NCBI RefSeq assembly: GCF_004298475.1
Contig: NZ_SCRP01000002.1
Coordinates: forward strand, 1-64,000
Length of the DNA stretch: 64,000 bases
Direction of reading: 5' to 3'
Source of the DNA: Paraburkholderia sp.
GTDB taxonomy: Bacteria; Pseudomonadota; Gammaproteobacteria; Burkholderiales; Burkholderiaceae
Numbering within the stretch: position 1 is the stretch's first letter; the number at the start of each line of letters is the position of its first letter. Below the pieces are notes generated by a model. That model saw only the letters and a program-made list of their open reading frames with translations, had not been told where the DNA came from and made no database searches. Shown in pieces: positions 1-8,854 of this stretch. The position numbers and the translations under genes are program-made.

Positions 1-347
1 AGGGATATCCGATACACATTACGTAGGCGGGCTCTGTGTGTGGACAGCTTACGGTTGGGTTGAAAAGCGGATATTTCTATTTGGGACCTACACAAAAAAT
101 AATGATAATTTGTATTATGTAAATTATTGGATAAGCGCGAATCCAAAGGATTGCAGCGCTTCACCGCCATTTACGGCAGTGAACAACACATACGCTTCAC
201 TACATTGCATCTTCGTGCAGCCAGACTCCCGCGCCTCATCGCGCATTCGGCCAAATTATCCGGGCCAATATACGCGATGAAGAACGGTTGGGCCGACAGA
301 ACGACAGCGCCAACCGCCCAGCTTTCAGATGCGTCCCACAGCGTGCG
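1..347. other. Window edge, no supported gene
   Basis: AT-richer sequence than the rest of the window. One plus-strand frame is open from base 2 to the stop ending at 280 and could be the C-terminal end of a gene that starts before the window. It begins with aromatic-rich residues (VWTAYGWVEKRIFLFG) and then becomes low-complexity. I do not recognise it, and a chance open frame is equally possible. Confidence 0.3.
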
Positions 348-692
348 TCACGCCTTCCTGACGAATTCCGATTTCAGACTCATTGCGCCAAAGCCATCCA
401 CTTTGCAGTCGATGTCGTGGTCGCTATCGACCAAGCGGATGTTCTTTACCTTCGTACCCATCTTGATCACGCCGCCCGAGCCTTTGAGCTTGAGATCCTT
501 GATGACCGTCACCGTATCGCCGTCCTGCAGGACATTGCCCGCTGAATCGCGATAAACCTTGGCACTGGGTTCGGTCGAAGCAGCTGCTTCCGCCACGGGC
601 CATTCGTGGGCACACTCCGGGCAAATATAGACGGCGCCATCTTCATACACGAATTCGGAATGGCATTTCGGACACGGCGGCAATACGTTCAT
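348..692 (-). CDS. PhnA/YjdM-family zinc-ribbon protein
   Basis: A 114-residue protein. It opens with a zinc ribbon: CPKC near residue 7 and CPEC about 18 residues later. A conserved C-terminal domain follows, with the family's signature stretches [23 protein letters not shown] (split here by position, roughly residues 46-68) and the terminal run ending in [11 protein letters not shown]. This matches the PhnA/YjdM family. That family was named for its position beside phosphonate genes in E. coli but is not needed for phosphonate breakdown, and its biochemical role is unsettled. I chose the ATG at 692 because it begins directly before the zinc ribbon and has a GAGGG ribosome-binding site about 8 bases upstream. 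A longer open frame to 755 adds a basic, non-conserved leader. Confidence 0.88.
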   Translation of the reverse strand: MNVLPPCPKCHSEFVYEDGAVYICPECAHEWPVAEAAASTEPSAKVYRDSAGNVLQDGDTVTVIKDLKLKGSGGVIKMGTKVKNIRLVDSDHDIDCKVDGFGAMSLKSEFVRKA

Positions 693-818
693 AAGTCGAC
701 CCTCGCACCTGCAACGGCGTTGGTTTTTGATCTGTAAAAAAAAGTCCTGCGACAACGCGCAGGCGGATATGAGCGCGGGGCGCTCTGCCTTTTCGGGCAG
801 GCTGGACGCGTATGGGAT

Positions 819-1007
819 TTACCGGCGCACCCGCGTCCCGACGGTGCTTTTCGTCTTGTACGTCACGCCGTGCTGCGCGAGGTATTCGCGGATCAATTGA
901 CGGACGACTTGTGAAGGAGTCAGATCCTGCGCCGCGCACAGTTCTTCGAATGCGGCCTTCTTGGCGGGGTCAATCAGTATCGTCAGTCGGGCGCTTTTGG
1001 TTTCCAT
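819..1007 (-). CDS. Small ribbon-helix-helix (CopG/Arc-like) protein
   Basis: A 62-residue protein. The short N-terminal strand SARLTILIDPAKKAAFEELC is followed by a helix-turn-helix-like segment, LTPSQVVRQLIREYLAQHG. That is the layout of ribbon-helix-helix DNA-binding proteins such as CopG and Arc, which bind operators as dimers through the strand. No toxin gene is adjacent, so an antitoxin role is not indicated. An in-frame GTG lies one codon before the ATG. A basic tail (KTKSTVGTRVRR) could help DNA binding. The fold assignment is fairly secure; the target is unknown. Confidence 0.7.
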   Translation of the reverse strand: METKSARLTILIDPAKKAAFEELCAAQDLTPSQVVRQLIREYLAQHGVTYKTKSTVGTRVRR

Positions 1008-1196
1008 CACGCGGAGGCTTGCCGTCCAAATATGTTAATCAAATTACAATCGATGCCGGACGGCAGCGACCACAACATGGCCTGGCTGCGGCGTCCCGCG
1101 ACGGCGGCAGCTTAGCATACTGATCCAGGCGGGAATGCACGCCGTGCCTGAAAGCCACAACCAGTTCGCGCAAGCCAGCAGCGCGATCCATGCCGC

Positions 1197-1646
1197 TCAA
1201 GCCGCGTCTGCATGCCTGTGCCCCTTGACCAGAAATTCCCGCAATCGCATGTCCCACTGAGGCTCGCGCACGGTAATCGCGTCGGATTCGATGCACGTCA
1301 TGTTCCGATCGAAACGCATGGCGCAAAGCTGGTGGACCGGCATCTCGCGAACAAAGAACAGGCCGGTATCGTCGAGTAACAGGCTCGGCCTGCGCCTGTA
1401 GCGCGCCGCCATGACCGAAAGCGCGTCCTGCGCATGGCGCGCGGCTTTTGCCGGATAGACGAACACGACGTTGACGCCCGTCGCATCGAGCCTGTCGCAT
1501 GTTGTCTCGAAGCGATGGAGCAACTGAAACCCACGCCCGCTTGCTTGACCGACGCACACGGCGACAAGCCCCTGCTCGCCCGCCGCCTCGCGCAGAGACA
1601 AGCGTCGGCAGTCGTGCGACAGCAATGGAACCTCGACGTCAACCAT
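1197..1646 (-). CDS. Thioredoxin-fold-like hypothetical protein
   Basis: A 149-residue protein with an excellent ribosome-binding site (AAGGGG about 6 bases before the ATG at 1646). The segment FETTCDRLDATGVNVVFVYPAKAARHAQDA and the later LLLDDTGLFFVREM have the strand-helix rhythm of AhpC/TSA redoxins, where a helix after the active site leads to a buried strand. The peroxidatic PxxxTxxC motif is not visible, so catalysis of that kind is doubtful. It is transcribed divergently from the hyf-like operon, with six 12-bp repeats just upstream of its start. The redoxin link is my inference from shape and could be wrong. Confidence 0.5.
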   Translation of the reverse strand: MVDVEVPLLSHDCRRLSLREAAGEQGLVAVCVGQASGRGFQLLHRFETTCDRLDATGVNVVFVYPAKAARHAQDALSVMAARYRRRPSLLLDDTGLFFVREMPVHQLCAMRFDRNMTCIESDAITVREPQWDMRLREFLVKGHRHADAA

Positions 1647-1680
1647 CCCAAACCCCTTTCGGCTCGCTGCGCCGGCGTCT

Positions 1681-1752
1681 TCATTGGCCAGCTCATTGGC
1701 CAGCTCATTGGCCAGCTCATTGGCCAGCTCATTGGCCAGCTCATTGGCCAGC
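1681..1752. repeat. Six perfect 12-bp tandem repeats
   Basis: The unit TCATTGGCCAGC is repeated six times without a mismatch. It lies 35 bases upstream of the start of the minus-strand thioredoxin-like gene, in the divergent region before the hyf-like operon. The frame of that gene is open back through the repeat (reading N-E-L-A units on the minus strand), but no usable start codon was found there, so the repeat is probably untranslated leader or promoter. Confidence 0.95.
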
Positions 1753-2183
1753 GGCAGGCAGCCCTGCTGTCGTTACACGAGTGTAATTGCATGTTAATGT
1801 CATTTGCATGATATGTAAATGCAGCCACGCTGTTCCTGCGTAACGCTCCGCTCTGGTCATGCCGGAGCAGTTCTGCTAGCCTGTTCATGCCGTTAACATA
1901 CGGTGTTAACCAAATGCGCTCGCAAATGCGCTCGATATGACACGAGTCACCTGCACACCACGCATGCATAGTTGGCGGAATCCGGCGTTGTCATTCTGCT
2001 CAACGCCCGGCTTGATTCTGCTCGCTCCGATGCTCGCAGCATCGACTCGTGCGAAGATCGATACACGCGAAAGCGTGCTTTCGGGCGGCCTCGATCCTGG
2101 CGTTGGCGCGTACGCGAAGCACATGAAGAAACACAACGAAATAGCTTGCGGCGCCTAGCTGACGCGACAGGAGACCAGGTTCG
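1753..2183. other. Intergenic region upstream of the hyf-like operon
   Basis: No convincing gene. It should carry the promoter of the six-gene operon that starts at 2184. AGGAGA at 2168-2173 is the likely ribosome-binding site of the first gene. I looked for a sigma-54 type -24/-12 element, as in E. coli hyf, and saw none that was convincing. Confidence 0.5.
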
Positions 2184-4193
2184 ATGGAACATCGCTTCGT
2201 GATCCAGCTCGCTCTGTACGTTGTCGCCGGCTGGCTGGCGATCGGGAGCGCGGGTCTCGCGAACCTGCGCCGCACACGCGTGGTGGCACACGCGCTGTTC
2301 CCCGCGGGCGCCCTCCTCGGCATGCTGATGTTCGGCCTCGGCGTCGCCGGTATGACCGGCGACGTACAAACCATCGTGCTGCCGCTCGGTCTCCCCGGCT
2401 TGCCATTCCACTTCCGCCTCGATGCGCTCTCGGCCTATTTCCTCGCCGTGCTCGGCATGGTGAGCACAGGCATAAGCGCATTCTCCGCAGGCTATTTCCG
2501 CAAAGGCGAAGGCACCTCACCCGGCCTGCTGTGCTTCGAATATCACGTGTGCCTCGCGAGCCTTGCGCTCGTGCTCCTCGCCGACGACGCCTACAGCTTC
2601 CTCGTCGCCTGGGAAGCGCTGACGCTTTCCGCCACGTTCCTCGTGATGAGCAACTCGCGCATCGCCGAAATCCGCAGCGCGGCTTTTCTCTACTGCCTGA
2701 TCTCCCACGTCGGTGCGCTGGCAATCCTCGTCGCTTTCGGATTGATGCAGGCCGATACCGGCGACTACACTTTCGCCGTCATGCGCGCGCAGCACCTCGC
2801 GCCCTTCCCGGCGTCGGTCGCTTTTGTGCTTGCGCTCGTGGGCTTCGGCGCAAAGGCAGGCATCTTTCCGCTGCACGTGTGGCTGCCCGAGGCGCACCCC
2901 GCCGCCCCCTCACCGGTTTCCGCACTCATGAGCGGCTTCGTGCTGAAGGCCGGCCTCTACGGGCTGCTGCGCACCGTCTTCGATCTGCTGCACCTGCAAA
3001 TCGCCTGGTGGGGCGTGCTGATGCTCGCGCTCGGTCTGTTCAGCGCGCTGCTCGGCGTCGTGTTCAGCGCGATCCAATCGGACATGAAGCGGCTGCTCGC
3101 GTATTCGTCGATCGACAATATCGGGCTGATGTTCGTGAGCCTCGGGCTCGCCGTCCTGTTTCGCGCGTTCGGCATGAACAGCCTCGCCGCGCTTGCGATG
3201 ACCGCGTTGCTCTATCAGATCGCGAGCCACGCGGCGTTCAAGAGCCTGCTGTTCGTCGGCACGGGCGCCGTGCTGCATGCGACGGGCGAGCGCAATCTCG
3301 GCCGCCTCGGCGGCCTGATTCACAGGATGCCGTGGACGGCCTGGACGGTACTGGTCGGCGCACTGGCAAGCGCCGGGTTGCCGCCGCTTTCGGGTTTCGT
3401 CTCCGAATGGCTGTTGCTGCAGAGCTTTCTCTTCACGCCCGCCCTGCCCAATACCTTCCTGAACATGGCCGTGCCGGTCATCGCCGCGCTGGTCGCGCTC
3501 GTTGCGGCGCTCGCGGGCTACACGATGGTCAAGTTCTTCGGGATCGTCTTTCTCGGACAACCACGCGAAGCCTCGCTCACGCGTGCACGCGATACCGGTG
3601 TGTGGGGGCGCGTGGGCTTCTGCTGGTTCGTCGCCGCAACCGTGCTGCTCGGGTTGCTGCCCGTGCAGATCGTCCGCCTGCTCGCACCCGTCACGCGCCA
3701 ACTCGCAGGCGCCGATCTCGGCGAGGCGGTGTCGGCAAGCCGCTGGCTGCTGCTCGCCCCCACCAGCGTCGATCGCGCGAGCTACATGCCCGCCGTCTTC
3801 CTTGCGTTCTTCCTCGGCTGCTGCGCGCTCGCGTGGCTGCTTGTGCGGCGCTTCTATCACGGCCGGTTGCGTCGCTCGGCGCCATGGACCTGCGGCAATC
3901 CGTTCGTGACCGCACGCATGCAGGATACGGCGGAGGGCTTCGGCCAGCCGATTCGCGAAATCTTCACGCCGCTCTTCAAGATCGAGCGCGACACGCCCTC
4001 GCCGTTCGACACGCAGCCGACCTACCGCGTGGTAATCGCCGACCGCACGTGGGGCTGGCTCTACGCGCCGCTCGTACGCACCGTACAGCGCATCGGCGCG
4101 CTCGCAGGCAAGCTGCAGACCGGCCGCATTGCCGTCTACCTCTCGTACAGCTTCGCCGCGCTGATCGTTTTGCTCATTCTGGTGCGCAGATGA
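2184..4193 (+). CDS. hyfB: HyfB-like proton-pumping membrane subunit (NuoL/MrpA antiporter family)
   Basis: A 669-residue polytopic membrane protein, almost the length of E. coli HyfB. The central antiporter-like domain shows the hallmarks of NuoL/M/N proteins: a membrane glutamate in LVAWEALTLSATFL, the broken-helix lysine region KAGIFPLHVWLPEAHP, SPVSALMSGFVLKAGLYG, and SDMKRLLAYSSIDNIG. These residues carry proton translocation in complex I and group 4 hydrogenases. It is the first gene of a six-gene operon, and its TGA overlaps the ATG of the next gene (ATGA). The family assignment is secure. Whether it pumps protons or sodium, and what redox reaction drives it, is not shown because the partner large subunit is atypical. 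Confidence 0.93.
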   Translation: MEHRFVIQLALYVVAGWLAIGSAGLANLRRTRVVAHALFPAGALLGMLMFGLGVAGMTGDVQTIVLPLGLPGLPFHFRLDALSAYFLAVLGMVSTGISAFSAGYFRKGEGTSPGLLCFEYHVCLASLALVLLADDAYSFLVAWEALTLSATFLVMSNSRIAEIRSAAFLYCLISHVGALAILVAFGLMQADTGDYTFAVMRAQHLAPFPASVAFVLALVGFGAKAGIFPLHVWLPEAHPAAPSPVSALMSGFVLKAGLYGLLRTVFDLLHLQIAWWGVLMLALGLFSALLGVVFSAIQSDMKRLLAYSSIDNIGLMFVSLGLAVLFRAFGMNSLAALAMTALLYQIASHAAFKSLLFVGTGAVLHATGERNLGRLGGLIHRMPWTAWTVLVGALASAGLPPLSGFVSEWLLLQSFLFTPALPNTFLNMAVPVIAALVALVAALAGYTMVKFFGIVFLGQPREASLTRARDTGVWGRVGFCWFVAATVLLGLLPVQIVRLLAPVTRQLAGADLGEAVSASRWLLLAPTSVDRASYMPAVFLAFFLGCCALAWLLVRRFYHGRLRRSAPWTCGNPFVTARMQDTAEGFGQPIREIFTPLFKIERDTPSPFDTQPTYRVVIADRTWGWLYAPLVRTVQRIGALAGKLQTGRIAVYLSYSFAALIVLLILVRR

Positions 4194-5140
4194 TCACGTT
4201 TTCCGGACTGCTCTCGCAAGCGCTCGAAATCCTCGTGGCACTCGCCGCGGCGCCGCTCCTGTCGGGCTGGGTCGCCATCTGCCGCGCACGGCTGCAAGGC
4301 AGGCGCGGCCCCAGCATCTGGCAGCCGTACCGGACGCTGCACAAGCTCTTCAACAAAGAATCGGTCGTGGCGCAGCACTCGAGTCCCATCACGCGCCTCA
4401 CGCCCTATGTCGTCTGGGGTGCGATGACGCTTGCGTGCGCAATCGTCCCCACGCTCTCGACCGATCTGCCGCTTTCGCCGGCCGCCGATGCAATCGCGCT
4501 CGTCGGGCTGTTCGCGCTCGCGCGTGTCGCGACTTCGCTCGCCGCGATGGATGCAGGCACAGCGTTCGGCACGCTCGGCGCGCGTCGCGAAATGCTCGTA
4601 GGCTTCCTCGCCGAGCCCGCACTGCTCATGGTGCTGTTTTCCGCCTCGTTGATCACGCAATCGACGCTGCTCACGCGCATCGTCGCCCTGCTCGGCCATG
4701 GCCAGCTGGCCATCTATCCGAGCCTCGCGTTTGCGGGCATCGCGTTCACCATGGTGTCGCTCGCCGAAAACGCGCGCCTGCCGGTCGACAATCCCGCGAC
4801 GCACCTCGAACTCACGATGATCCATGAGGCGATGCTCCTCGAGTACTCCGGGCGCCATCTCGCGCTGATCGAATGGGCATCGAGCCTGAAGCTCTTCGCG
4901 TACTCGTGCATCGGCCTGGCGCTCTTCGTGCCCTGGGGCATCGCCGAGGCGGGCAACCCGCTCGCGCTGCTGTTCGCCGTGCCCGTGCTGTTCGCAAAGC
5001 TCCTCGCGGGCGGCGCGCTGCTCGCGCTTGTCGAGACGCTCAACGCCAAGATGCGGCTCTTTCGCGTGCCCGAATTCCTCGCGACGGCGTATCTGCTCGC
5101 CGTCATCGGCATGCTCGTCCATTTCCTGCTGGGGGCGTAA
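4190..5140 (+). CDS. hyfC: HyfC/HycD-like membrane subunit (NuoH family)
   Basis: A 316-residue membrane protein of the NuoH/HycD family, which links the hydrophilic arm to the antiporter-like subunits. Family signatures visible are RRGPSIWQPYRTLHKLFNKE after the first helix (the RxGP-x-Q region), FGTLGARREMLVGFLAEPALL, and the acidic loop AENARLPVDNPATHLELTMIHEAM with its conserved glutamates. Length fits HyfC/HycD. The start overlaps the stop of the preceding gene (ATGA at 4190-4193), so translation is probably coupled. Confidence 0.93.
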   Translation: MITFSGLLSQALEILVALAAAPLLSGWVAICRARLQGRRGPSIWQPYRTLHKLFNKESVVAQHSSPITRLTPYVVWGAMTLACAIVPTLSTDLPLSPAADAIALVGLFALARVATSLAAMDAGTAFGTLGARREMLVGFLAEPALLMVLFSASLITQSTLLTRIVALLGHGQLAIYPSLAFAGIAFTMVSLAENARLPVDNPATHLELTMIHEAMLLEYSGRHLALIEWASSLKLFAYSCIGLALFVPWGIAEAGNPLALLFAVPVLFAKLLAGGALLALVETLNAKMRLFRVPEFLATAYLLAVIGMLVHFLLGA

Positions 5141-5799
5141 TGCACGGGCTTGCCACGCAGATCATCAATCTCCTCGCCGCGATCCTGTTGTTGATCTCCT
5201 TCGCGATGCTGAGCCAGCGGCGCATTCTCGCGCTGATCCATCTGTACACGCTGCAGGGCCTCGTGCTTGCCCTTGCCAATCTCGTGCTCGGCTCCCTGCT
5301 CGCCGACACGCACCTCTACGTCTCCGCCGCGCTGACGCTCATGCTCAAGGTCGGGCTGATTCCGTGGATTCTCTATAGGCTCGTGCAACGCCTGAACGTG
5401 ACGAGCGACATCGAATCGCTGCTCAACATTCCCGCCACGCTGCTCACGGGCATCGTGCTCGTGATCGTCGCGTTCAACGTCGCGCTGCCGCTCACGCAGT
5501 TCGCTTCGTCGGTTGCGCGCGGCACGCTCGGCATCGCGCTCGCGTGCGTGCTGCTCTCGTTCCTGATGATGATCACGCGCGCGAAAGCGATCCCTCAGGT
5601 GATCGGTTTTCTCTCGATGGAAAACAGCCTCTTCTTCGCGGCGGCGGCCGCCACGAACGGCATGCCGATGCTCGTCGAACTCGGCATCGGCCTCGACGTG
5701 CTCGTGGGCATGCTGATTCTCGGCGTGTTCATGTTCCAGATCCGGGAGCAGTTCGACAGCCTGGATATTCCCCACCTCGGCGAGCCCGACGATGATTAA
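5140..5799 (+). CDS. hyfE: HyfE-like membrane subunit (NuoK-related)
   Basis: A 219-residue protein with about six hydrophobic helices. It is close in length to E. coli HyfE, whose N-terminal part resembles NuoK. Its signature segment is IGFLSMENSLFFAAAA, with the glutamate typical of this family (LxxEN). The start ATG overlaps the TAA of the preceding gene (TAATG), and the end overlaps the next gene by 8 bases. In hydrogenase-4-type complexes this subunit sits between the NuoH-like subunit and the antiporter-like subunits. Confidence 0.9.
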   Translation: MHGLATQIINLLAAILLLISFAMLSQRRILALIHLYTLQGLVLALANLVLGSLLADTHLYVSAALTLMLKVGLIPWILYRLVQRLNVTSDIESLLNIPATLLTGIVLVIVAFNVALPLTQFASSVARGTLGIALACVLLSFLMMITRAKAIPQVIGFLSMENSLFFAAAAATNGMPMLVELGIGLDVLVGMLILGVFMFQIREQFDSLDIPHLGEPDDD

Positions 5800-7288
5800 C
5801 GCCTGGAGTGTCGCCTGGAGTTTCGTCTGTTGTAGCGCCTGGATTCTCCCGGCGGTGCTCGCGCTGCCGCTCGTGGCGAGCGCGACGCTCGCGCTGGCAG
5901 GCGCGCATCGCATCGCACCTGTCCTGAACGCCGGGTTCAGCCTCGTGACCTTCGCCGCCACGCTCCTGCTTGCACAGAACACCGTGGCGCACGGCCCGGC
6001 ATTCGCGTTCGGCCAGTTGTTCTACGTCGATCCGCTCAACGTTTTTCTCGCGGCGCTAACCGCATTCGTCGGCTGGACCACGGCCGTTTTCTCGAAGCCG
6101 TACATGCGCACCGAGCGCGACCGCGGCCGGATGAGCGCGGGCCGCACGCGGCTGTATCACGCGATGTACCAGTTGTTCGTGTTCGCCATGCTGCTCGCGC
6201 TCCTGACCAACAACATGGGCGTGTTGTGGGTTTCGATGGAAGCCGCGACGCTCGCGACCGTGCTGCTCGTAAGTGTCTATCGCACTGCGGCCAGTATCGA
6301 GGCGGCGTGGAAATACTTCATCCTGTGCGGCGTCGGCATCGCGCAAGCGCTCTTCGGCACGATCCTGCTTTACCTCGCTGCAAGCCGAGGCCTGGGCGGC
6401 AGCAACGCCCTGCTCTGGACCAGCCTCAATGCCGCCAAGGCGAGCCTCGACCCCGTCATCGTGTCGCTCGCATTCGTGTTCCTGCTGATCGGCTACGGGA
6501 CCAAGGTCGGCCTCGTGCCGATGCACAACTGGTTGCCCGACGCCCACGCCGAAGGCCCGACGCCGATCTCCGCCGTGTTGTCCGGGCTGCTGCTCAACGT
6601 CGCGCTCTATGCGGTGCTGCGCTGCAAGGTGCTCGCCGACGGCGCGCTCCAGAACGGCCTGCCCGGACGGCTGCTCGTGGGCTTCGGGCTGCTCTCCGTG
6701 CTCGTCGCGACGTTCTCGCTCCTCAGGCAGAAGGACGTGAAGCGCCTCTTCTCGTTCTCGTCGATCGAGCACATGGGCATGATGAGCTTCGCGTTCGGGC
6801 TGGGCGGACCCGTGGCGACGTTCGCGGGCCTGCTGCACATGACGACGCATTCGCTGATCAAATCGGCCATCTTCTTCACGGTGGGCCACGCCGCGCAAAA
6901 AACCGGCACGCAGTCCATCGACGGCATTCGCGGGCTCGTTCGCGTGAGTCCGCTCGTCGGCTGGGGCATGATCCTCGGCACGCTCGGGATTCTCGGCATG
7001 CCGCCGTTCGGTGTTTTCACGAGCGAATTCCTGATTCTCACCACGGCGATCCATGCGCAACCCTGGGCCGTACCGCTTCTGATGCTGGCGCTCGCCGTCG
7101 CGTTTGCAGTCATTTTCCGGCACGTGCAAGGCATGGCATTCGGCGAACCGACTGCGCGCCGCCTCGACCATCGGCCCGCCGTGCTGCCGGTATTCATTCA
7201 TCTGGCCATCGGGCTTGCGCTCGGGCTCTACATCCCCCCCTGGCTTGCGGCGTGGTATCACGCGGCCGCGGCCATGATTGCAGGATGA
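5792..7288 (+). CDS. hyfF: HyfF-like antiporter-type membrane subunit
   Basis: A 498-residue polytopic protein, the second antiporter-like subunit of the complex. It carries the same key elements as the HyfB-like subunit: MEAATLATVLLVSVYR with a membrane glutamate, GYGTKVGLVPMHNWLPDAHAEGPTPISAVLSG (lysine and histidine), KRLFSFSSIEHMGMMSF, and THSLIKSAIFFTVGHAAQ. HyfF in E. coli is about 526 residues, so length fits. It overlaps hyfE by 8 bases and ends 3 bases before the large-subunit gene. Confidence 0.92.
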   Translation: MINAWSVAWSFVCCSAWILPAVLALPLVASATLALAGAHRIAPVLNAGFSLVTFAATLLLAQNTVAHGPAFAFGQLFYVDPLNVFLAALTAFVGWTTAVFSKPYMRTERDRGRMSAGRTRLYHAMYQLFVFAMLLALLTNNMGVLWVSMEAATLATVLLVSVYRTAASIEAAWKYFILCGVGIAQALFGTILLYLAASRGLGGSNALLWTSLNAAKASLDPVIVSLAFVFLLIGYGTKVGLVPMHNWLPDAHAEGPTPISAVLSGLLLNVALYAVLRCKVLADGALQNGLPGRLLVGFGLLSVLVATFSLLRQKDVKRLFSFSSIEHMGMMSFAFGLGGPVATFAGLLHMTTHSLIKSAIFFTVGHAAQKTGTQSIDGIRGLVRVSPLVGWGMILGTLGILGMPPFGVFTSEFLILTTAIHAQPWAVPLLMLALAVAFAVIFRHVQGMAFGEPTARRLDHRPAVLPVFIHLAIGLALGLYIPPWLAAWYHAAAAMIAG

Positions 7289-7291
7289 TTC

Positions 7292-8854
7292 ATGCGGATC
7301 GACGCACTCCAGTTACCCGGCCTCAGCCCCCTCGCACACTTCGCCGATCGGCCGGTCACGTTCGTTGCACAGGCCGATGCCGCCGCATGGATCGACGTCG
7401 CCAACCTCGTCGCGCAGGACGGCGGCCGGCTGGTCACGATGTGGGGCGCCGAAGAGCGCGATGGCACGTTCACGATATGCGCGGCCTATGCCGTCGAAGA
7501 CGGCCTGCTCTGGGTCCGGCTGCCGCTTGAAAAAGGATCGTCCGGGCCCGCCGAGTACCCGGATCTCTCGGCGCGCTTTGTCTGCGCAGCCCGCATGCAG
7601 CGCGCCGTCCACGATCTGACCGGGCTGCGCGCATGCGGGGCGGACGACACGCGCCCGTGGCTGAATCACGGCAACTGGCCCGCCGACTACTTTCCGTTGC
7701 GCAAGTCCGCATCCGGCCTGGAGCGCTTCGAATCGAACGAAGCGGATTACGCGTTCACGCGCGTCACCGGGGACGGCGTGCACGAAATCGCGGTGGGGCC
7801 CATTCACGCGGGCACCATCGAACCGGGGCACTTCCGTTTCTCCGTCGTCGGCGAAAAGGTGCTGCGGCTCGAAAAGCGGCTCGGCTACGCCCATCGCGGC
7901 GTCGAGCGTCTGTTCGAGCGAACGCCGGCACTGGCAGGCCATCGCGTCGCGGGCAGGATCGCGGGAGACAGCAGCGTAGCGTTCGCATGGGCGTACTGCA
8001 TGGCGCTCGAGCGTGCGCTCGGCACGACCATTCCGATGCGCGCGCAATGGTTGCGTGCGCTACTGCTCGAACGCGAGCGCGTCGCCAATCATCTGGGCGA
8101 CCTCGGCGGGCTCGGCAACGATGCGGGCTTCGCCTTCGGGCTCGCGCAGTTTTCGCGGATGAAGGAGGACTGGCTGCGCCTGAACGAGCAGGCCTTCGGC
8201 CACCGTTACCTGTTCGACGCGGTCGAGCCCGGCGGCGTCGCGCGCGATCTCAGCAAGGCTTGCGCCGACGCGATCGTCGCCCAGAGCGAGCGCATCGAGC
8301 GCGAGGTCCGCTCGATGCGACGCATCTACGACGATCACCCGGGATTGCAGGATCGCTTCACGAACACCGGCATGCTGAACCCGCAGATGGCCGCCCAGTT
8401 CGGCGTATGCGGGCTCGCCGCGCGGGCGAGCGGCGCCACCATGGATCTGCGCAGCGATCATGGACCGGTCCCGTATAGCGAGATTGGCGCGCGCCATGCC
8501 AGCGACAAACGCGGCGATGTCGCCGCCCGCGTTGCGCTGCGGTTTAGCGAAATCGATGAATCGCTGCGCCAGATTCGCGCGATCGTCGCGGGGCTGCCAG
8601 GCGGCAGCGTTGCCGTTCTACCTGAAATCGCGCGCCCGCCTTCATATGGCGCCGGGTGGATCGAAGGCTGGCGCGGCGACGTGCTGGTCGCGCTCGAAAC
8701 CGGCGAGGACGGAACGCTCGCCCGCTGCCATTGCCATGACCCGTCATGGCAAAACTGGCCTGCCGTCGAAGTTGCGATCATCGGCAATATCGTTGCGGAT
8801 TTTCCGCTCATCAACAAATCGTTCAACCTCTGCTATGCGGGGCACGACCTGTGA
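7292..8854 (+). CDS. hyfG: HyfG/HycE-like large subunit lacking most NiFe-ligand cysteines
   Basis: A 520-residue fusion of a NuoC-like N-terminal domain (about residues 1-160) and a NuoD/NiFe-large-subunit-like domain, as in HycE and HyfG. A true group 4 hydrogenase needs RxCGxC near the start of the large-subunit domain and DPCxxC near the end. Here the first motif reads R222-I-A-G-D-S227, with both cysteines replaced (Ala224, Ser227). The end reads N-L-C514-Y-A-G517-H-D-L, with one cysteine kept and the second replaced by glycine. The protein stops at that motif, so no C-terminal peptide remains for a maturation protease. It is therefore unlikely to bind a NiFe site and resembles Ehr (energy-converting hydrogenase-related) complexes. 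Its stop overlaps the next start (GTGA). Confidence 0.9.
   Translation: MRIDALQLPGLSPLAHFADRPVTFVAQADAAAWIDVANLVAQDGGRLVTMWGAEERDGTFTICAAYAVEDGLLWVRLPLEKGSSGPAEYPDLSARFVCAARMQRAVHDLTGLRACGADDTRPWLNHGNWPADYFPLRKSASGLERFESNEADYAFTRVTGDGVHEIAVGPIHAGTIEPGHFRFSVVGEKVLRLEKRLGYAHRGVERLFERTPALAGHRVAGRIAGDSSVAFAWAYCMALERALGTTIPMRAQWLRALLLERERVANHLGDLGGLGNDAGFAFGLAQFSRMKEDWLRLNEQAFGHRYLFDAVEPGGVARDLSKACADAIVAQSERIEREVRSMRRIYDDHPGLQDRFTNTGMLNPQMAAQFGVCGLAARASGATMDLRSDHGPVPYSEIGARHASDKRGDVAARVALRFSEIDESLRQIRAIVAGLPGGSVAVLPEIARPPSYGAGWIEGWRGDVLVALETGEDGTLARCHCHDPSWQNWPAVEVAIIGNIVADFPLINKSFNLCYAGHDL

Noticed and set aside
1298..1969. A minus-strand frame with WPMS repeats spanning the 12-bp array
   Set aside because: It overlaps the better-supported gene at 1197-1646 in another frame, and its repeat is an artefact of the 12-bp unit. 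No conserved sequence was seen elsewhere in it.
1850..2183. A sigma-54 promoter for the hyf-like operon
   Set aside because: I looked for TGGCAC followed by TTGC at the right spacing and found no good match.
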